A stretch of 64,000 nt of DNA from Methylocapsa sp. S129 (GCF_009765995.1 NZ_LMUI01000011.1:871072-935071); one strand, 5' to 3'; positions 33,801 to 43,294 are shown, counted from the stretch's first letter. Numbers and translations: made by a program. Notes: generated by a model from the letters alone, not told the origin.

Positions 33801-34577
33801 ATGCACGCCCATTTCGTTCTCGCCCATCCCGAGCCGCAATCCTTCAACGCCCATCTCGTTCGTTCGGGAGCGGCTGCGCTGGAGGCTGAGGGTTGGACCG
33901 TTTCGGTGTCGGACCTCTACGCCATGAGGTTCGATCCCTGCGAGCGCGCCGAATATTACTCCAAGCGCGCGGCGCCCGATCGTTTCGACGTCCAGTCGGA
34001 GCAACGTCATGCGAGCGAGACGGGGAGCCTGCCCCAGGCGATTGTCGATGAACTGGCGCTGATGGATCGCGCGGACTTGCTGGTCCTGCAATATCCGATG
34101 TGGTGGCACCTGCCGCCCGCGATGTTGAAAGGCTGGTTCGATCGCGTGCTCGCTTACGGCGAGGCCTATACCGGCAAGAAGCGTTGGGAGAACGGCCGCT
34201 TTGTCGGCAAACGCGCGATGCTGTCGGTGACCGTCGGCACATCGCGCGAGACCTATGCTTTTGACGGGCGCAGCGGCGACATCGATCTGATACTCTGGCC
34301 GGTGAACTTCTCGCTGGCCTATGTCGGCTACGACGTGCTCGCGCCCTTTGTCGCCTATGGCGTCGAGGCGGGATTGCGCTATTCCGATCCGGCGATCATC
34401 GAAGCGCGGCTGCGCGCCATCGTCGAAGATTTCCGCGCCGAATTGCCGCGCATGAGCGGGCGCGCGACCCTTCCCTTCAATCGGATGGCGGAATGGGGCG
34501 CCGATGGCCGCATCGTACCCGGCGCGCCGGTCCATTCGGCTTTCATCCGCCGGAAGCAAAATCTCGAACTGGAATAG
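33801..34577 (+). CDS. NAD(P)H:quinone oxidoreductase, flavodoxin-like fold (Flavodoxin_2)
   Basis: A 258-residue FMN/FAD-dependent quinone reductase of the NQO/KefF/MdaB type. It starts with HAHFVLAHPEPQSFNAHLVR, the flavin phosphate loop, and contains the signature LLVLQYPMWWHLPPAMLKGW and a following FDRVLAYGEAYTG. It reduces quinones by two electrons in the cytoplasm. The ATG at 33801 gives the family N-terminus. It follows parDE-2 but is probably unrelated in function. Confidence 0.9.
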   Translation: MHAHFVLAHPEPQSFNAHLVRSGAAALEAEGWTVSVSDLYAMRFDPCERAEYYSKRAAPDRFDVQSEQRHASETGSLPQAIVDELALMDRADLLVLQYPMWWHLPPAMLKGWFDRVLAYGEAYTGKKRWENGRFVGKRAMLSVTVGTSRETYAFDGRSGDIDLILWPVNFSLAYVGYDVLAPFVAYGVEAGLRYSDPAIIEARLRAIVEDFRAELPRMSGRATLPFNRMAEWGADGRIVPGAPVHSAFIRRKQNLELE

Positions 34578-34656
34578 ATGCGTCGGCGGAATGGCCGGTT
34601 GGGAGCGATCAGGGGACCTGACGTGCTCCGAAAATGACGGCGATGGCGCCACACGT

Positions 34657-35346
34657 CTACCGAGCTTCCTTAGCGTCGCACACATAATCATAGGCGCCGG
34701 AAAAACCCTTCAGGCTGAACAGCGAGCAGCCTGACGCGATCCCCTGGGTGGCGACCGGCGTCGGACACAAAGCGATCTGGCCGTGTTTCAGGAAGACCTC
34801 GGTCGCCAAGCTGAAAGACAAGTCGCCGGAGTCCAGATTCCAGAGCATTTGCCGGCGCTGCGGCTTGGCGTCGAAGACGCCGTGGTCGCCGGCAAAGATC
34901 CATAGGGAAGCCTTGTCGCCGCCCTTTTTCGACAGGGCATCGGCGTCGAAGCGGGCGTCCGCCTCGCCAAGCGTGACCGAGATTTCAGGCTCGCGACGAT
35001 CGCAGCGCGTCTTGGATTCATGGTCGATGTTCAATCGGGCGTCATGCGTGTTCGTCGAGGCCGAGGAGGCCGATCGCGTGAGGGCGCCGCCGCCATCGTC
35101 GAGATTGTATTTGAGATCCCAATCGCCGGAACGGGCGCCCTTATCATGCTCCATATAGGAAATCACATGGTCGTAATCGATGTCGACGCCGAGCAGGGAT
35201 TCCGCTTTTGGAACAGGCAGGTCAGGAATGGCCGGCGCCGCGTCCTCGGCGCGCGCCGCGGCGACGAGAGGCACCAGCAGCGCGAGGCTCGCAAGCAGAC
35301 GCCGGAAAGGGGCGGCGGCCTTGGCCGGCGCAATGGTTCGGACCAT
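34657..35346 (-). CDS. Exported protein of unknown function
   Basis: A 229-residue protein with a signal peptide (FRRLLASLALLVPLVAAARA). The mature part PKAESLLGVDIDYDHVISYM, then SLWIFAGDHGVFDAKPQRRQ and ALCPTPVATQGIASGCSLFS, with three cysteines, looks like a globular periplasmic domain, but I recognise no family. The ATG at 35346 has GGGAGAG upstream; the open frame extends to 35469 without support. Confidence 0.6.
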   Translation of the reverse strand: MVRTIAPAKAAAPFRRLLASLALLVPLVAAARAEDAAPAIPDLPVPKAESLLGVDIDYDHVISYMEHDKGARSGDWDLKYNLDDGGGALTRSASSASTNTHDARLNIDHESKTRCDRREPEISVTLGEADARFDADALSKKGGDKASLWIFAGDHGVFDAKPQRRQMLWNLDSGDLSFSLATEVFLKHGQIALCPTPVATQGIASGCSLFSLKGFSGAYDYVCDAKEAR

Positions 35347-35672
35347 GGCGCTCGCTCTCCCTGGCTCGGCGTTCGCCTCATGGGTTTTGTGTCGCTGACG
35401 CCATCGAACGGACATCCGGCCAATGGCGGCGCTGTGAGACAATTTGGTCCGAATATTCGTTTCTGGCAAACGGACGGATTACGGCGATGGGCGCCGTCCA
35501 GAAGCCCCTGAGCGTTGCAGAGCGGCTCGCGGCGTTGAAAGTCACCGTTTAGCGCTCGCGACGGAATGATGCGGCTTTATGCGATAGTTGATCGCCGTGA
35601 ATTCGCGCGCTTGATTTCTGCATGCGCCTTTAAAGCTAAGTCTCGCATACGGCGTCACCGTAACCGCGTTCT
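35347..35672. other. Intergenic region, no gene seen
   Basis: Upstream of the exported protein and downstream of the last pseudopilin gene. No conserved frame, hairpin with T run or other element was recognised. Confidence 0.4.
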
Positions 35673-36257
35673 TCAGTTCGGATAGGGGTAATTGATGGTC
35701 GTTGAAACGCGCGGGCTGAAATAAGCGACATCGTTCAGCGAGATGGGCTGCGAAAGCGCGAAACCGATGCCCAGAGGCGTAAAGGCGTAGGACGCCTGAC
35801 CATAAATGTAGGTGGCGTTGGCCACCGACATCGAGGCGGGAAGCGTGAACGGCGCGCCTTTGACGAGCGCAGTCCCGTTAAAGGCGGCGGTGCTCCAGCT
35901 CACGGTCGCGGCGCCGCTGCCATTCGTCTGAATCTCGGCGACGACCATGGAGAGATTCGCATTGCTGTAGGGCGCCATCGTATAGGCTGCGGCGTCGAGG
36001 TCCAACGCCATCTGCGACGTCGATAGCTGGCTGTTCTTGGAGACGATGTCGACGATGGTGCGCGCTGTGGCCGTGACTTGCTGCCCGATCGCAAGCGCCT
36101 CGCCCGCGATGACGCAAAGCCCGAGCAGCAGCAACATCACCGGCAAGATCAGCGCGAATTCAATCGCCGCGACGCCGCGCGCGTTGCGGGCGAAGGCCCT
36201 GACGGGGCGCGGCGCCAAACGAAGATTTTCGACCCTTGCAGCGAAGTTCTGTTTCAT
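35673..36257 (-). CDS. TadE/TadF-like pseudopilin (third gene of cluster)
   Basis: A 194-residue protein with a basic leader and one hydrophobic helix RGVAAIEFALILPVMLLLLG, the TadE-type motif in which prepilin peptidase cleaves before AIEF-like residues. The rest is an extracytoplasmic beta-rich domain. Its start overlaps the stop of the previous gene by ATGA (36254-36257). It belongs to the tight-adherence (Tad/Flp) pilus set, but no flp, cpa or tad ATPase genes are in the window. Confidence 0.82.
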   Translation of the reverse strand: MKQNFAARVENLRLAPRPVRAFARNARGVAAIEFALILPVMLLLLGLCVIAGEALAIGQQVTATARTIVDIVSKNSQLSTSQMALDLDAAAYTMAPYSNANLSMVVAEIQTNGSGAATVSWSTAAFNGTALVKGAPFTLPASMSVANATYIYGQASYAFTPLGIGFALSQPISLNDVAYFSPRVSTTINYPYPN

Positions 36258-36802
36258 TGCGGCTCGTTCTCAAACACGACCGTGGCGGCCAGCAGCAAGC
36301 TGCCGTTGGATTGGGTCGAGAAATTGAACAGTGGGGCGGCGACGACGGGCAATTGATACAACACCTGCAACACCATGACCTGGCCATAGGTGCCAGGGTT
36401 GTAGCCGAACGTGTTCGTCACGGCCCCGGAGGAATTGTAGGTGAGCGTCGGCGTCGCCGTCGTCACCGAGGAGATCGAAGCCTGCGGCGCCAGATTGATC
36501 ATCACCTGGCTGCACTGAAAGATGACAGGGAGATTGGCGCAGAGCGCGCTGAGGAATTTCGCCTCCGTGTTGTAGGCTGTGGAACTCGTCTGGCCGGTGA
36601 GCACCAGTCGCGCCGCGGTCTCGGTCGCCGACCGCAGTTCGGTCTTCGCGAACCAGACGATCGCGACCTGGACGATGCCGAGTATGACCGAAATGAAAAT
36701 CGGCGCGATCATGACGAATTCCGTAGCGGTCGTGCCAGCCCGGTCTCGCCATCCGCGCACCCAGAGCGCGCGCGCCCATTTCGCAGCCCTCCGCATGGTC
36801 AT
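36254..36802 (-). CDS. TadE-family pseudopilin (second gene of cluster)
   Basis: A 182-residue protein: the basic leader RRAAKWARALWVRGWRDRAG, the helix GTTATEFVMIAPIFISVILG with the conserved Glu, then FAKTELRSATETAARLVLTG and a beta-rich domain. The start at 36802 overlaps the stop of the vWA gene by ATGA. The three genes are thus translationally coupled and likely made in fixed ratio. Confidence 0.83.
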   Translation of the reverse strand: MTMRRAAKWARALWVRGWRDRAGTTATEFVMIAPIFISVILGIVQVAIVWFAKTELRSATETAARLVLTGQTSSTAYNTEAKFLSALCANLPVIFQCSQVMINLAPQASISSVTTATPTLTYNSSGAVTNTFGYNPGTYGQVMVLQVLYQLPVVAAPLFNFSTQSNGSLLLAATVVFENEPQ

Positions 36803-38247
36803 TGTGTCAATCGCGAGCTCTGCATGGCGAGCTGGAATAAGGTAATGAAGTCGGTCGTCAGATTGTCGCCGACCGCGGCCGTCATGAACAGGCCTGGGCT
36901 CGCGCAACCCTGCAGCGTCGGTCCGATGTTGGATTGGAAATTGGCGACGTAATCATCGTACAACCAGAATCCAGCGGTCGGATAGTAGGTCGTATAGAGA
37001 ATGGCGATTTTGACGCCGTTGTTTTTCATCGTTGTGCAAGCGGATAGCGCGCTGCTGTCCCACGTGGTGATCGACAACTGGTTGCTGACGACGGTGTCTT
37101 CCACGCCGTCGGTGACGACGAGCAGAACCTCCTTGGGCGTGGAGCCAGAAGCTCCGGTTCCCGCCGCGGGGATGGCGCTCGCCAACGTCGACATTTCCGT
37201 TCCCATCGGCGAAGAGAAGAAACCGACGTTCTGAAAAATCATCGTCGGGCTGACCTGCGAAGCTGTATCGGCATAGGTCCCGCATTTATTGGACCCGCTG
37301 GTCGCGCAGGCGCCGCCGTCGGAATAGACGGTGTACAATTGAAGATTGGACGAGTCGTTGGACCAATTGGTCACATATTGCGCAGTGAGAGGCATCACAT
37401 TGTACAGGCCCTGGGTATAAGGGGAGTCGACCGAATAGACTGAGAATTGATAGGTCGGCTGCGGGCTCATCTCGCCTTGTAAGCTCGAGGCGGTGGAAAT
37501 CAGAGCGCTGATCGCCGAGGTGACTTCGTCGAACCTGAGCGGGATATTGTTGTTTCTCGCGAGCTGATAATTGTCGATTTGCGGGCAGTTCGACCCGTGC
37601 GTGCCGGACTGGCAGGGGTTCCCCTGTACGTCCGACGCAAAGCCAGGCGCGGGATTGTTCGGAGCGGCTTCGTGACACGCGAACGCGCATCCGCCGGAGA
37701 GTTGCAGCGGCGTCAGCGTCTGCATCTGCGCGATCCCGGCTTGCGACGCTGGCAACGCCATCGAGCCCTGATTGTCGAGCAGGACGTAGAAATTGGTGTT
37801 GGGCGCGTTCGGGCTCGCCGATTCCGCGACCGACTGTCCGCTCACAGGCAGAGTGGGAATGCCGAGCACGCTCGAGAAGATCGTGCTGTAAGTGCCGGTG
37901 TAAGTCACGCTCACCGTGCGTATCACATCGCTCGCGTCCATGCTGATCGAGACGTGTGGCTGACCCGCTGCGAACGTGACCCGCGGCAATTGCGACGCCT
38001 GCGCGGTGAACATGTTTTGCGCCAACGTCTGAGCCTGCGCCGTTGTCTGTGTCATCGCCGTGCTGGACACCGCCGCCAGCACCGCCTCGTCGGCCATCAT
38101 GTTGAGCCGGGCCTTCTCGCGCGCGTAAAGGCCATAGTCGACCGCAAATCCGATGCCGAAAATCATGACGGGCAAAGCGAGCGCGAACATGATCGCGACG
38201 CTGCCGCGGCGATTTCGCGACCATCGGGCTATGAGGGCTTTGAACAC
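36799..38247 (-). CDS. TadG-like pilus-assembly protein with von Willebrand A domain
   Basis: A 482-residue protein with a TadE-type N-terminal helix (RRGSVAIMFALALPVMIFGI) followed by DYGLYAREKARLNMMADEAV, typical of TadG, and a von Willebrand factor A domain: FYVLLDNQGSMALPAS stands for the metal-site DxSxS (here DNQGS) and VLLVVTDGVED for the later acidic site. Many cysteines lie between. The GTG start at 38247 has AGAGAGG upstream. The first gene of a coupled trio; TadG proteins help anchor Flp pili in the envelope. Confidence 0.83.
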   Translation of the reverse strand: MFKALIARWSRNRRGSVAIMFALALPVMIFGIGFAVDYGLYAREKARLNMMADEAVLAAVSSTAMTQTTAQAQTLAQNMFTAQASQLPRVTFAAGQPHVSISMDASDVIRTVSVTYTGTYSTIFSSVLGIPTLPVSGQSVAESASPNAPNTNFYVLLDNQGSMALPASQAGIAQMQTLTPLQLSGGCAFACHEAAPNNPAPGFASDVQGNPCQSGTHGSNCPQIDNYQLARNNNIPLRFDEVTSAISALISTASSLQGEMSPQPTYQFSVYSVDSPYTQGLYNVMPLTAQYVTNWSNDSSNLQLYTVYSDGGACATSGSNKCGTYADTASQVSPTMIFQNVGFFSSPMGTEMSTLASAIPAAGTGASGSTPKEVLLVVTDGVEDTVVSNQLSITTWDSSALSACTTMKNNGVKIAILYTTYYPTAGFWLYDDYVANFQSNIGPTLQGCASPGLFMTAAVGDNLTTDFITLFQLAMQSSRLTQ

Positions 38248-38656
38248 GGAAACCTCTCTCTTCGGATCGGCATCCTCGGGCCCAAACATAAGGCAATTCT
38301 TAAGATGCCTGGGAAAAGACGATCTTCCGCAAACTCTGTGATCGATTGGCAAATGAAGCGATAACATCCGGGCGCGTAGGCGTTCGACGCCCGCGCGGCC
38401 GTGCATCGCCCTCGCTCACGTGCTCTTCAGAACTGCGCCGCAGAGCGAGATAACGAGATGGTTAAACCATGATGTTGCGGTTGGCGCGAGGCGCGGACGC
38501 GGCGCGGCGTGACAAACACAGACGATAAGGCGCGGGCAGCGCCAAGCGAAGGCCGCACATTCGTCCGTGGGCTGCGCTCGTGAAGCCGTCGAGGCGGAGA
38601 GCCGCCACGGCCGAAACCGACGCGGGGATTATAGGGACATGATACGCAATCCCCTA
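38248..38656. other. Intergenic region upstream of the Tad-like trio
   Basis: No gene is supported. A 13-bp palindrome ATGGTTAAACCAT lies at 38458-38470. The promoter of the trio must be here; the RAYT gene ends at 38657 on the same strand. Confidence 0.45.
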
Positions 38657-39331
38657 TCATCGCCGTCCCGCCGCTTTGGGCTTTGGCCCGGGCTTCCCCT
38701 TGCGTAGGCTGCGGCCGAGCTTTTGTTCGGCGGCGGCCAGGAAGAGTGCGTCGCCGAGGGGGCGGCCATTGCCGCCGAGGCTCTCGAAGCTGGCCAGTTC
38801 GCGCTGCTCGTCCAGCGACATTTCCAGAAGCGCGTCAAAGCGCGGCGCGATGGCGAGAACGGGTCGCACGGCGACGAGCGCGTCGTCGCGTCCTCTCAGA
38901 TGGGCGCGCACGCTCGACCATTCCCATTCGCGCGGCTTCGCGCAGAGTTTTGCGCGCACCGGGTTGAAGGCGAGGTAGCGAACGGCGTTCAGCATATGAG
39001 CCTCGTCCATCGCGACGCAGCCGAACCGGCCCTGAAACAAATGTCCGGTGACGCGCGCGCGGGCGTTGACGAAGGCGGTATAACGCCGGTGCGCCTCGCC
39101 GACTGCACGCGACAGCCCATCAAGCGTCGTTGGCGTCAGAATGAGATGGGCGTGGTTGGGCATGAGGCAATAGGCCCAACAGGACACGCCGTTCTTCTCG
39201 CACCGCTCGGCGAGCAGATCGCGATACAGCGCATAATCGCCGGGTTCCGTGAACAGCTTCTGCCGCCGGTTGCCGCGTTGCGTGACGTGATGGGGAACGT
39301 CGGGAATGACAATGCGGGAAAGACGGGCCAT
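38657..39331 (-). CDS. REP-associated tyrosine transposase (RAYT, Y1/IS200-like)
   Basis: A 224-residue single-strand DNA transposase of the RAYT group. The N-terminal VIPDVPHHVTQRGNRRQKLF, the HUH motif in LMPNHAHLILTP (H60, H62) and the catalytic-helix region RAVGEAHRRYTAFVNAR (Y84) are intact, as are GHLFQGRFGC and YLAFNPVRAKL. RAYTs are single-copy domesticated enzymes that spread REP palindromes; they have no IS ends of their own. Candidate palindromes are at 39755-39809 and 61868-61957. Confidence 0.9.
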   Translation of the reverse strand: MARLSRIVIPDVPHHVTQRGNRRQKLFTEPGDYALYRDLLAERCEKNGVSCWAYCLMPNHAHLILTPTTLDGLSRAVGEAHRRYTAFVNARARVTGHLFQGRFGCVAMDEAHMLNAVRYLAFNPVRAKLCAKPREWEWSSVRAHLRGRDDALVAVRPVLAIAPRFDALLEMSLDEQRELASFESLGGNGRPLGDALFLAAAEQKLGRSLRKGKPGPKPKAAGRR

Positions 39332-39855
39332 GGCTCAACGCAGCACAAATCGGCAGATTATGCAATGCATATCATGTCACCGTAATACCGTAATACTGGG
39401 AGGGGCTTTGGCGCAGCCTGGGGCAAAAACTTGACGCAAGGCGGAATGGTGGTATTCTGATTTTCAGGATATGCGTTGGGGGAGTTCGGAGGAAAATTAA
39501 AAAACAGGTTTTTCACTTGCAAGCCGTTGATTTTAAACGTGCGTACTCTTGCAAGATTTGCGGGAAGTTGGAGGGCCGTGAAACTTATCTTGCGATTCTA
39601 AGGGGCCGGCTCGACGGTAGTTTGCGTGGACGCGTCGCGGCGCGAGGAAAGGGCCACGCCGCCGAGCCGCCGTCAACCGGCTGCGCCGGTCCTCCGCTGC
39701 GCTACGGTCCCTTCGGGATGACTGCGCCTCGTCGGCGTGGCAAGTGGCATCCACGTTGTTTTGGTGATCGAAGCGGCCTCAAAAGGCCGCTCTCGCGCAC
39801 CAAAACAACATGGCATCCTCGGACAGCCTGCGCTTTGCGCGAGAAGGCGCCCCCT
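39332..39855. other. Intergenic region between RAYT and argG with an imperfect hairpin
   Basis: No gene is supported. Around 39470-39560 the sequence is AT-richer and contains CTTGCAAG twice. A long imperfect hairpin at 39755-39809 lies 46 bases beyond the argG stop. Confidence 0.5.
39755..39809. repeat. Imperfect palindrome downstream of argG
   Basis: Outer arms GTTGTTTTGGTG and its exact complement (12 bp), a 5/6-base internal bulge, then inner arms AGCGGCCT/AGGCCGCT around CAAA. No T run follows in either direction, so it is more like a REP-type element or processing hairpin than a terminator. Confidence 0.6.
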
Positions 39856-41097
39856 CTAACCCTTCGCCGCCTTCCGCTTGCGCTTGGCCAATGTCCGCAG
39901 CCGCAGCGCGTTCAGCTTGATGAAGCCGCTGGCGTCATTGTGGTCATAGGCGACGGCGCCTTCCTCGAAGGTGACGAGGTCCTGGTCGTAGAGGGAATAG
40001 GGGCTGTCGCGGCCGATCAGGATGACATTGCCCTTATAAAGCTTCAGCCGCACGCGGCCGGCGACATATTCCTGGCTCTTGTCGATCAGGACCTGCAGCA
40101 TTTCGCGCTCGGGCGAAAACCAGAAGCCGTTGTAGATCAGCTCGGCGTATTTGGGCATCAGCTCGTCTTTGAGATGGGCCGCGCCGCGATCGAGCGTGAT
40201 CGATTCAATGCCGCGATGGGCGGCCAGCAGAATGGTGCCGCCCGGCGTCTCATACATGCCGCGCGATTTCATGCCGACGAAGCGGTTCTCGACGAGGTCG
40301 AGCCGGCCGATGCCATTGTCATGGCCAAGCTTATTGAGGGCGGTCAGCAAAGCGGCGGGCGACAGTTTCTTGCCGTCGATCGCGACGGGGTCGCCCTTCT
40401 CGAATGCGATCTCGACGATGGTCGCCTTGTCCGGCGCCTTTTCGGGATCGAGCGTGCGCGAATAGACGTAATTGGGCACTTCCTCGGCCGGATCCTCCAG
40501 CACTTTGCCCTCCGAGGAGATGTGCAGGAGGTTGGCGTCGGTCGAGAAGGGCGCATCGCCGCGCTTGTCCTTGGCGATCGGGATCTGGTTCTTCTCGGCG
40601 AAGGCGATCAAAGCGTTGCGCGAGGTGAATTCCCATTCGCGCCAGGGCGCGATCACCTTGATGTCGGGCTCTAGCGCATAGGCGGAAAGCTCGAAGCGCA
40701 CCTGGTCATTGCCCTTGCCGGTCGAGCCATGGGCGATCGCGTCGGCGCCGACCTGGCGTGCGATTTCGACGAGACGCTTGGCGATCAGCGGCCGCGCGAT
40801 CGAGGTGCCCAGGAGGTAGAGCCCCTCATATTGCGCATTGGCGCGAAACATCGGGAAGACGTAGTCGCGCACGAATTCCTCGCGCACGTCCTCGATGAAA
40901 ATGTTCTCCGGCTTGACGCCGAGCAGCTCCGCCTTCTTGCGCGCCGGCTCCAGTTCCTCGCCCTGGCCGAGGTCGGCGGTGAAGGTGACGACTTCGCAGC
41001 CATAGGTCGTCTGCAGCCATTTGAGGATGATGGACGTGTCGAGGCCGCCGGAATAGGCGAGGACGACGCGCTTCACTTTGGTCTTGGTCTTGGACAT
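39856..41097 (-). CDS. argG: Argininosuccinate synthase
   Basis: A full-length 413-residue enzyme that joins citrulline and aspartate using ATP in arginine synthesis. The ATP-binding [19 protein letters not shown] is near the start, followed by [34 protein letters not shown] (the second signature) and [20 protein letters not shown]. It has the usual start. It lies 75 bases after the PAP2-like gene on the same strand, so may be transcribed with it. Confidence 0.96.
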   Translation of the reverse strand: MSKTKTKVKRVVLAYSGGLDTSIILKWLQTTYGCEVVTFTADLGQGEELEPARKKAELLGVKPENIFIEDVREEFVRDYVFPMFRANAQYEGLYLLGTSIARPLIAKRLVEIARQVGADAIAHGSTGKGNDQVRFELSAYALEPDIKVIAPWREWEFTSRNALIAFAEKNQIPIAKDKRGDAPFSTDANLLHISSEGKVLEDPAEEVPNYVYSRTLDPEKAPDKATIVEIAFEKGDPVAIDGKKLSPAALLTALNKLGHDNGIGRLDLVENRFVGMKSRGMYETPGGTILLAAHRGIESITLDRGAAHLKDELMPKYAELIYNGFWFSPEREMLQVLIDKSQEYVAGRVRLKLYKGNVILIGRDSPYSLYDQDLVTFEEGAVAYDHNDASGFIKLNALRLRTLAKRKRKAAKG

Positions 41098-41172
41098 TTC
41101 TTTAAGGGCTCTGGTCGGGAGGTTTCGATTGGCGCGCGACTATAGGGAGAGTTCCGCGCCGCGCAACCCCGG

Positions 41173-41832
41173 TCACGAGGGATCGCGGTTGGGGAAAAGC
41201 AGCATCCGCGCGCCCTGCACGATGATCAGCGTGAGCAGCGCGGCGAGCAAAACGTCGGAGAGGTAATGGCCGCCGAACGCCATGCGCAGCAGGCCGGTCA
41301 GGGCCCCGAAGGCGAGCGCGCCGGCGATCGCCAAAGCGCGGAACGGCGGCGGGGCGAGGCTGGCGGGCGCGACCATCCAGAAGGCTTCCGACCCTTCGCC
41401 CGAAACGAACGAGCAATTGCGCCGGCATTCGCCATCAAAACGATACCAAGGGCGAAACTCAAAAGGGCCGCCAAATTCCCGGGTCTGAATGGGGCGCGGC
41501 CGGTGGGCGTGATCCTTGAGGCCGAGATTGACGACAAGGCCGGGCCCGATCGCCATCGTGGCGATGAGAAACGCCAAAGCGCGGCCGCTCGGCGCATAGG
41601 GGACGGCGGCGCCAAAGCGGCGCAAGCCGTAGAGGATGGCGAAAGCGGCGAGAACGACGAAAGGCGTGATGTTGAAGAAGGCGCGGGCGGCGCGCTCCCA
41701 TGAGGTATGGCCGATGAAGCCGCCATCGCCATAGAAAGCGCGCGCGACCTCAAGATCGATCTCAGGCCAGAGCGCGAAGACGGCCGATGTCGCCAGCGTC
41801 AAGGCGACGAGGCCGAGGAGAACGATGCGCAT
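41173..41832 (-). CDS. PAP2-like membrane phosphatase with altered second motif
   Basis: A 219-residue membrane protein of the PAP2 acid phosphatase superfamily with about six helices. The first motif KDHAHRPRP (K-x6-RP) and the third, RMAFGGHYLSD (R-x5-H-x3-D), are complete. The second motif, normally SGH, reads FVSGEGSEAF, so the acid/base His is Glu. Enzymes of the family dephosphorylate lipids such as undecaprenyl diphosphate, phosphatidate or lipid A; with this change activity is uncertain. It starts three bases after the SDR stop, so the two are in one operon. Confidence 0.83.
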   Translation of the reverse strand: MRIVLLGLVALTLATSAVFALWPEIDLEVARAFYGDGGFIGHTSWERAARAFFNITPFVVLAAFAILYGLRRFGAAVPYAPSGRALAFLIATMAIGPGLVVNLGLKDHAHRPRPIQTREFGGPFEFRPWYRFDGECRRNCSFVSGEGSEAFWMVAPASLAPPPFRALAIAGALAFGALTGLLRMAFGGHYLSDVLLAALLTLIIVQGARMLLFPNRDPS

Positions 41833-41835
41833 GCC

Positions 41836-42465
41836 CTAGACCCGGTAGATTTGGCCGGTCTGGCGGCCCTCGATGCTGCGGCTGAAGGCGAGCGCCGCCT
41901 TGGCGACGGGGACGGGCTCGAAGCCGCGGAAAAACGGGCCATAGCCTTCCATCGATTCCACAAACACGGTCGGGCTGACGACATTGATGCGCAGGCCGCG
42001 CGGCAATTCGATCGCGGCGGCGCGGGCGAAAGCCTCGATTGCGCCATTGACCATGCTGGCCGACGACCCCTGCGCGATCGGCTGATCGGCGAGAATGCCG
42101 GTGATCAGCGTGATCGAACCGCCATCGCGCAAGGCGTCGCGCGCCGCCAGCGCCAGATTGACCTGCCCCATCAGTTTATTGGCGAGGCCGAGGCCGTAGA
42201 GGGAGCCGGCGACGCCGGCCGGCGCGAAGGCGCTGAGGGGCGCAAAATTCACCGCACCGGCGGCGCAGGCGACCGCGTCGAGCGGCCCCGCCGCGGCAAA
42301 GGCCGCGACAATGCTGGCGGGATCGGCGATATCGATTCGAATGTCGCCCGATTTGGAGCCCGCCGCGATAATGTCATGGCGGCCGCCAAGCTCGCTGACG
42401 ATCGCCCGTCCGAGCGTGCCGCTCGCGCCGACGACCAGAATACGCATGCGCTCGTTCTCTGACAT
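41836..42465 (-). CDS. Short-chain dehydrogenase/reductase
   Basis: A 209-residue SDR, shorter than classical members. The NAD(P) motif is ILVVGASGTLGRAIVSELGG (GxxGxxG), with IRIDIADPASI for the cofactor ribose and VACAAGAVNF near the NNAG position. The catalytic Tyr is not in a clear YxxxK: the region reads SSASMVNGAIEAFARAAAIE, as in small NADP-binding SDRs that lack it. The substrate is unknown. It is first in an operon with the PAP2-like gene. Confidence 0.82.
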   Translation of the reverse strand: MSENERMRILVVGASGTLGRAIVSELGGRHDIIAAGSKSGDIRIDIADPASIVAAFAAAGPLDAVACAAGAVNFAPLSAFAPAGVAGSLYGLGLANKLMGQVNLALAARDALRDGGSITLITGILADQPIAQGSSASMVNGAIEAFARAAAIELPRGLRINVVSPTVFVESMEGYGPFFRGFEPVPVAKAALAFSRSIEGRQTGQIYRV

Positions 42466-42596
42466 TGGCTGGTTCCTGAATATGGCGCGCCGCCGGGTCT
42501 GACGATGCTTCGAAGAAGGGGCTACCGCGATGCGCGGCTTGACTCAAGCGCTTGCGCATAGGAGCACCGCCCGCGAGACAGAAATGAAAGCCCCCC

Positions 42597-43208
42597 ATGG
42601 CGCCGTCCTATCCCCATAGACTCATCTTCGTGCGCCACGGCCAAACCGCCTACAATGCCGAAAACCGCCTGCAGGGGCAGCGCGACGTGCCCCTCAACGG
42701 CAAGGGGCGCGAGCAGGCCGGCGCGGTCGGGCGCTTCCTGCGCGACCATTGGGGCGCGGAATTGGTGCGCCTCGACACTGTCGGCGCCTTCTGGGCTTCG
42801 CCTTTGGGACGCACGCGCCAGACGATGGAGCTGGCGCGCGTCGCCATGGGATTGCCGCCGCAGCCTTATCGCGTCGACGCGCGGCTGGAGGAGCTGTCGT
42901 TCGGCGACTGGGAAGGCCTGAACTGGGATGAGGTCGAGGCGAGGGATCCCGAGGGGATCAAGGCGCGCCAGGCCAGCAAATGGGGTTTTGCGCCGCCTCA
43001 CGGCGAGAGCTATGCGGATCTGGTCGAGCGCGTAAAACCCTGGCTTGCCGAGCGCGACGGCGACGCCTTCGTGGTTGCGCATGGCGGCGTCGCGCGCGCT
43101 TTCATGGCGATCCTCGCCGGCGTTGCGCCTTCAATCGCCGCAGAAGCCGAGATATGGCAGGGCCGCGCCCTGATTTTCGACAAGGGCGCGTTTTCCTGGG
43201 TCGGCTGA
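42597..43208 (+). CDS. Histidine phosphatase family protein (phosphoglycerate mutase-like)
   Basis: A 203-residue enzyme of the histidine phosphatase superfamily. The phosphoacceptor is H14 in FVRHGQTAYNAENRLQGQ; the second catalytic His is in VVAHGGVARAFMAIL, and ELSFGDWEGLNWDEVE supplies the acid. Length and lack of mutase insertions favour a phosphatase (CobC/PhoE-like) over a glycolytic mutase. It is divergent from the SDR gene. Confidence 0.9.
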   Translation: MAPSYPHRLIFVRHGQTAYNAENRLQGQRDVPLNGKGREQAGAVGRFLRDHWGAELVRLDTVGAFWASPLGRTRQTMELARVAMGLPPQPYRVDARLEELSFGDWEGLNWDEVEARDPEGIKARQASKWGFAPPHGESYADLVERVKPWLAERDGDAFVVAHGGVARAFMAILAGVAPSIAAEAEIWQGRALIFDKGAFSWVG

Positions 43209-43245
43209 GGCGGTGAAGCCTGGCGTTTTGCGTTCGGCGACGGGC

Positions 43246-43294
43246 AAAAAAAACCGCGAACTCAAGCCTATGAATGGCCTGGAGAACGCGGTTT
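43246..43294 (-). terminator. Terminator of the His-rich protein gene(s)
   Basis: Read on the minus strand, AAACCGCG and CGCGGTTT arms (43287-43294 and 43251-43258) with a long loop are followed by a run of eight T. It lies 48 bases beyond the stop at 43342. Confidence 0.65.

Noticed and set aside
39517-40674. 385-codon frame covering the argG 3' end
   Set aside because: It runs through the palindrome at 39755 and is antisense to argG.
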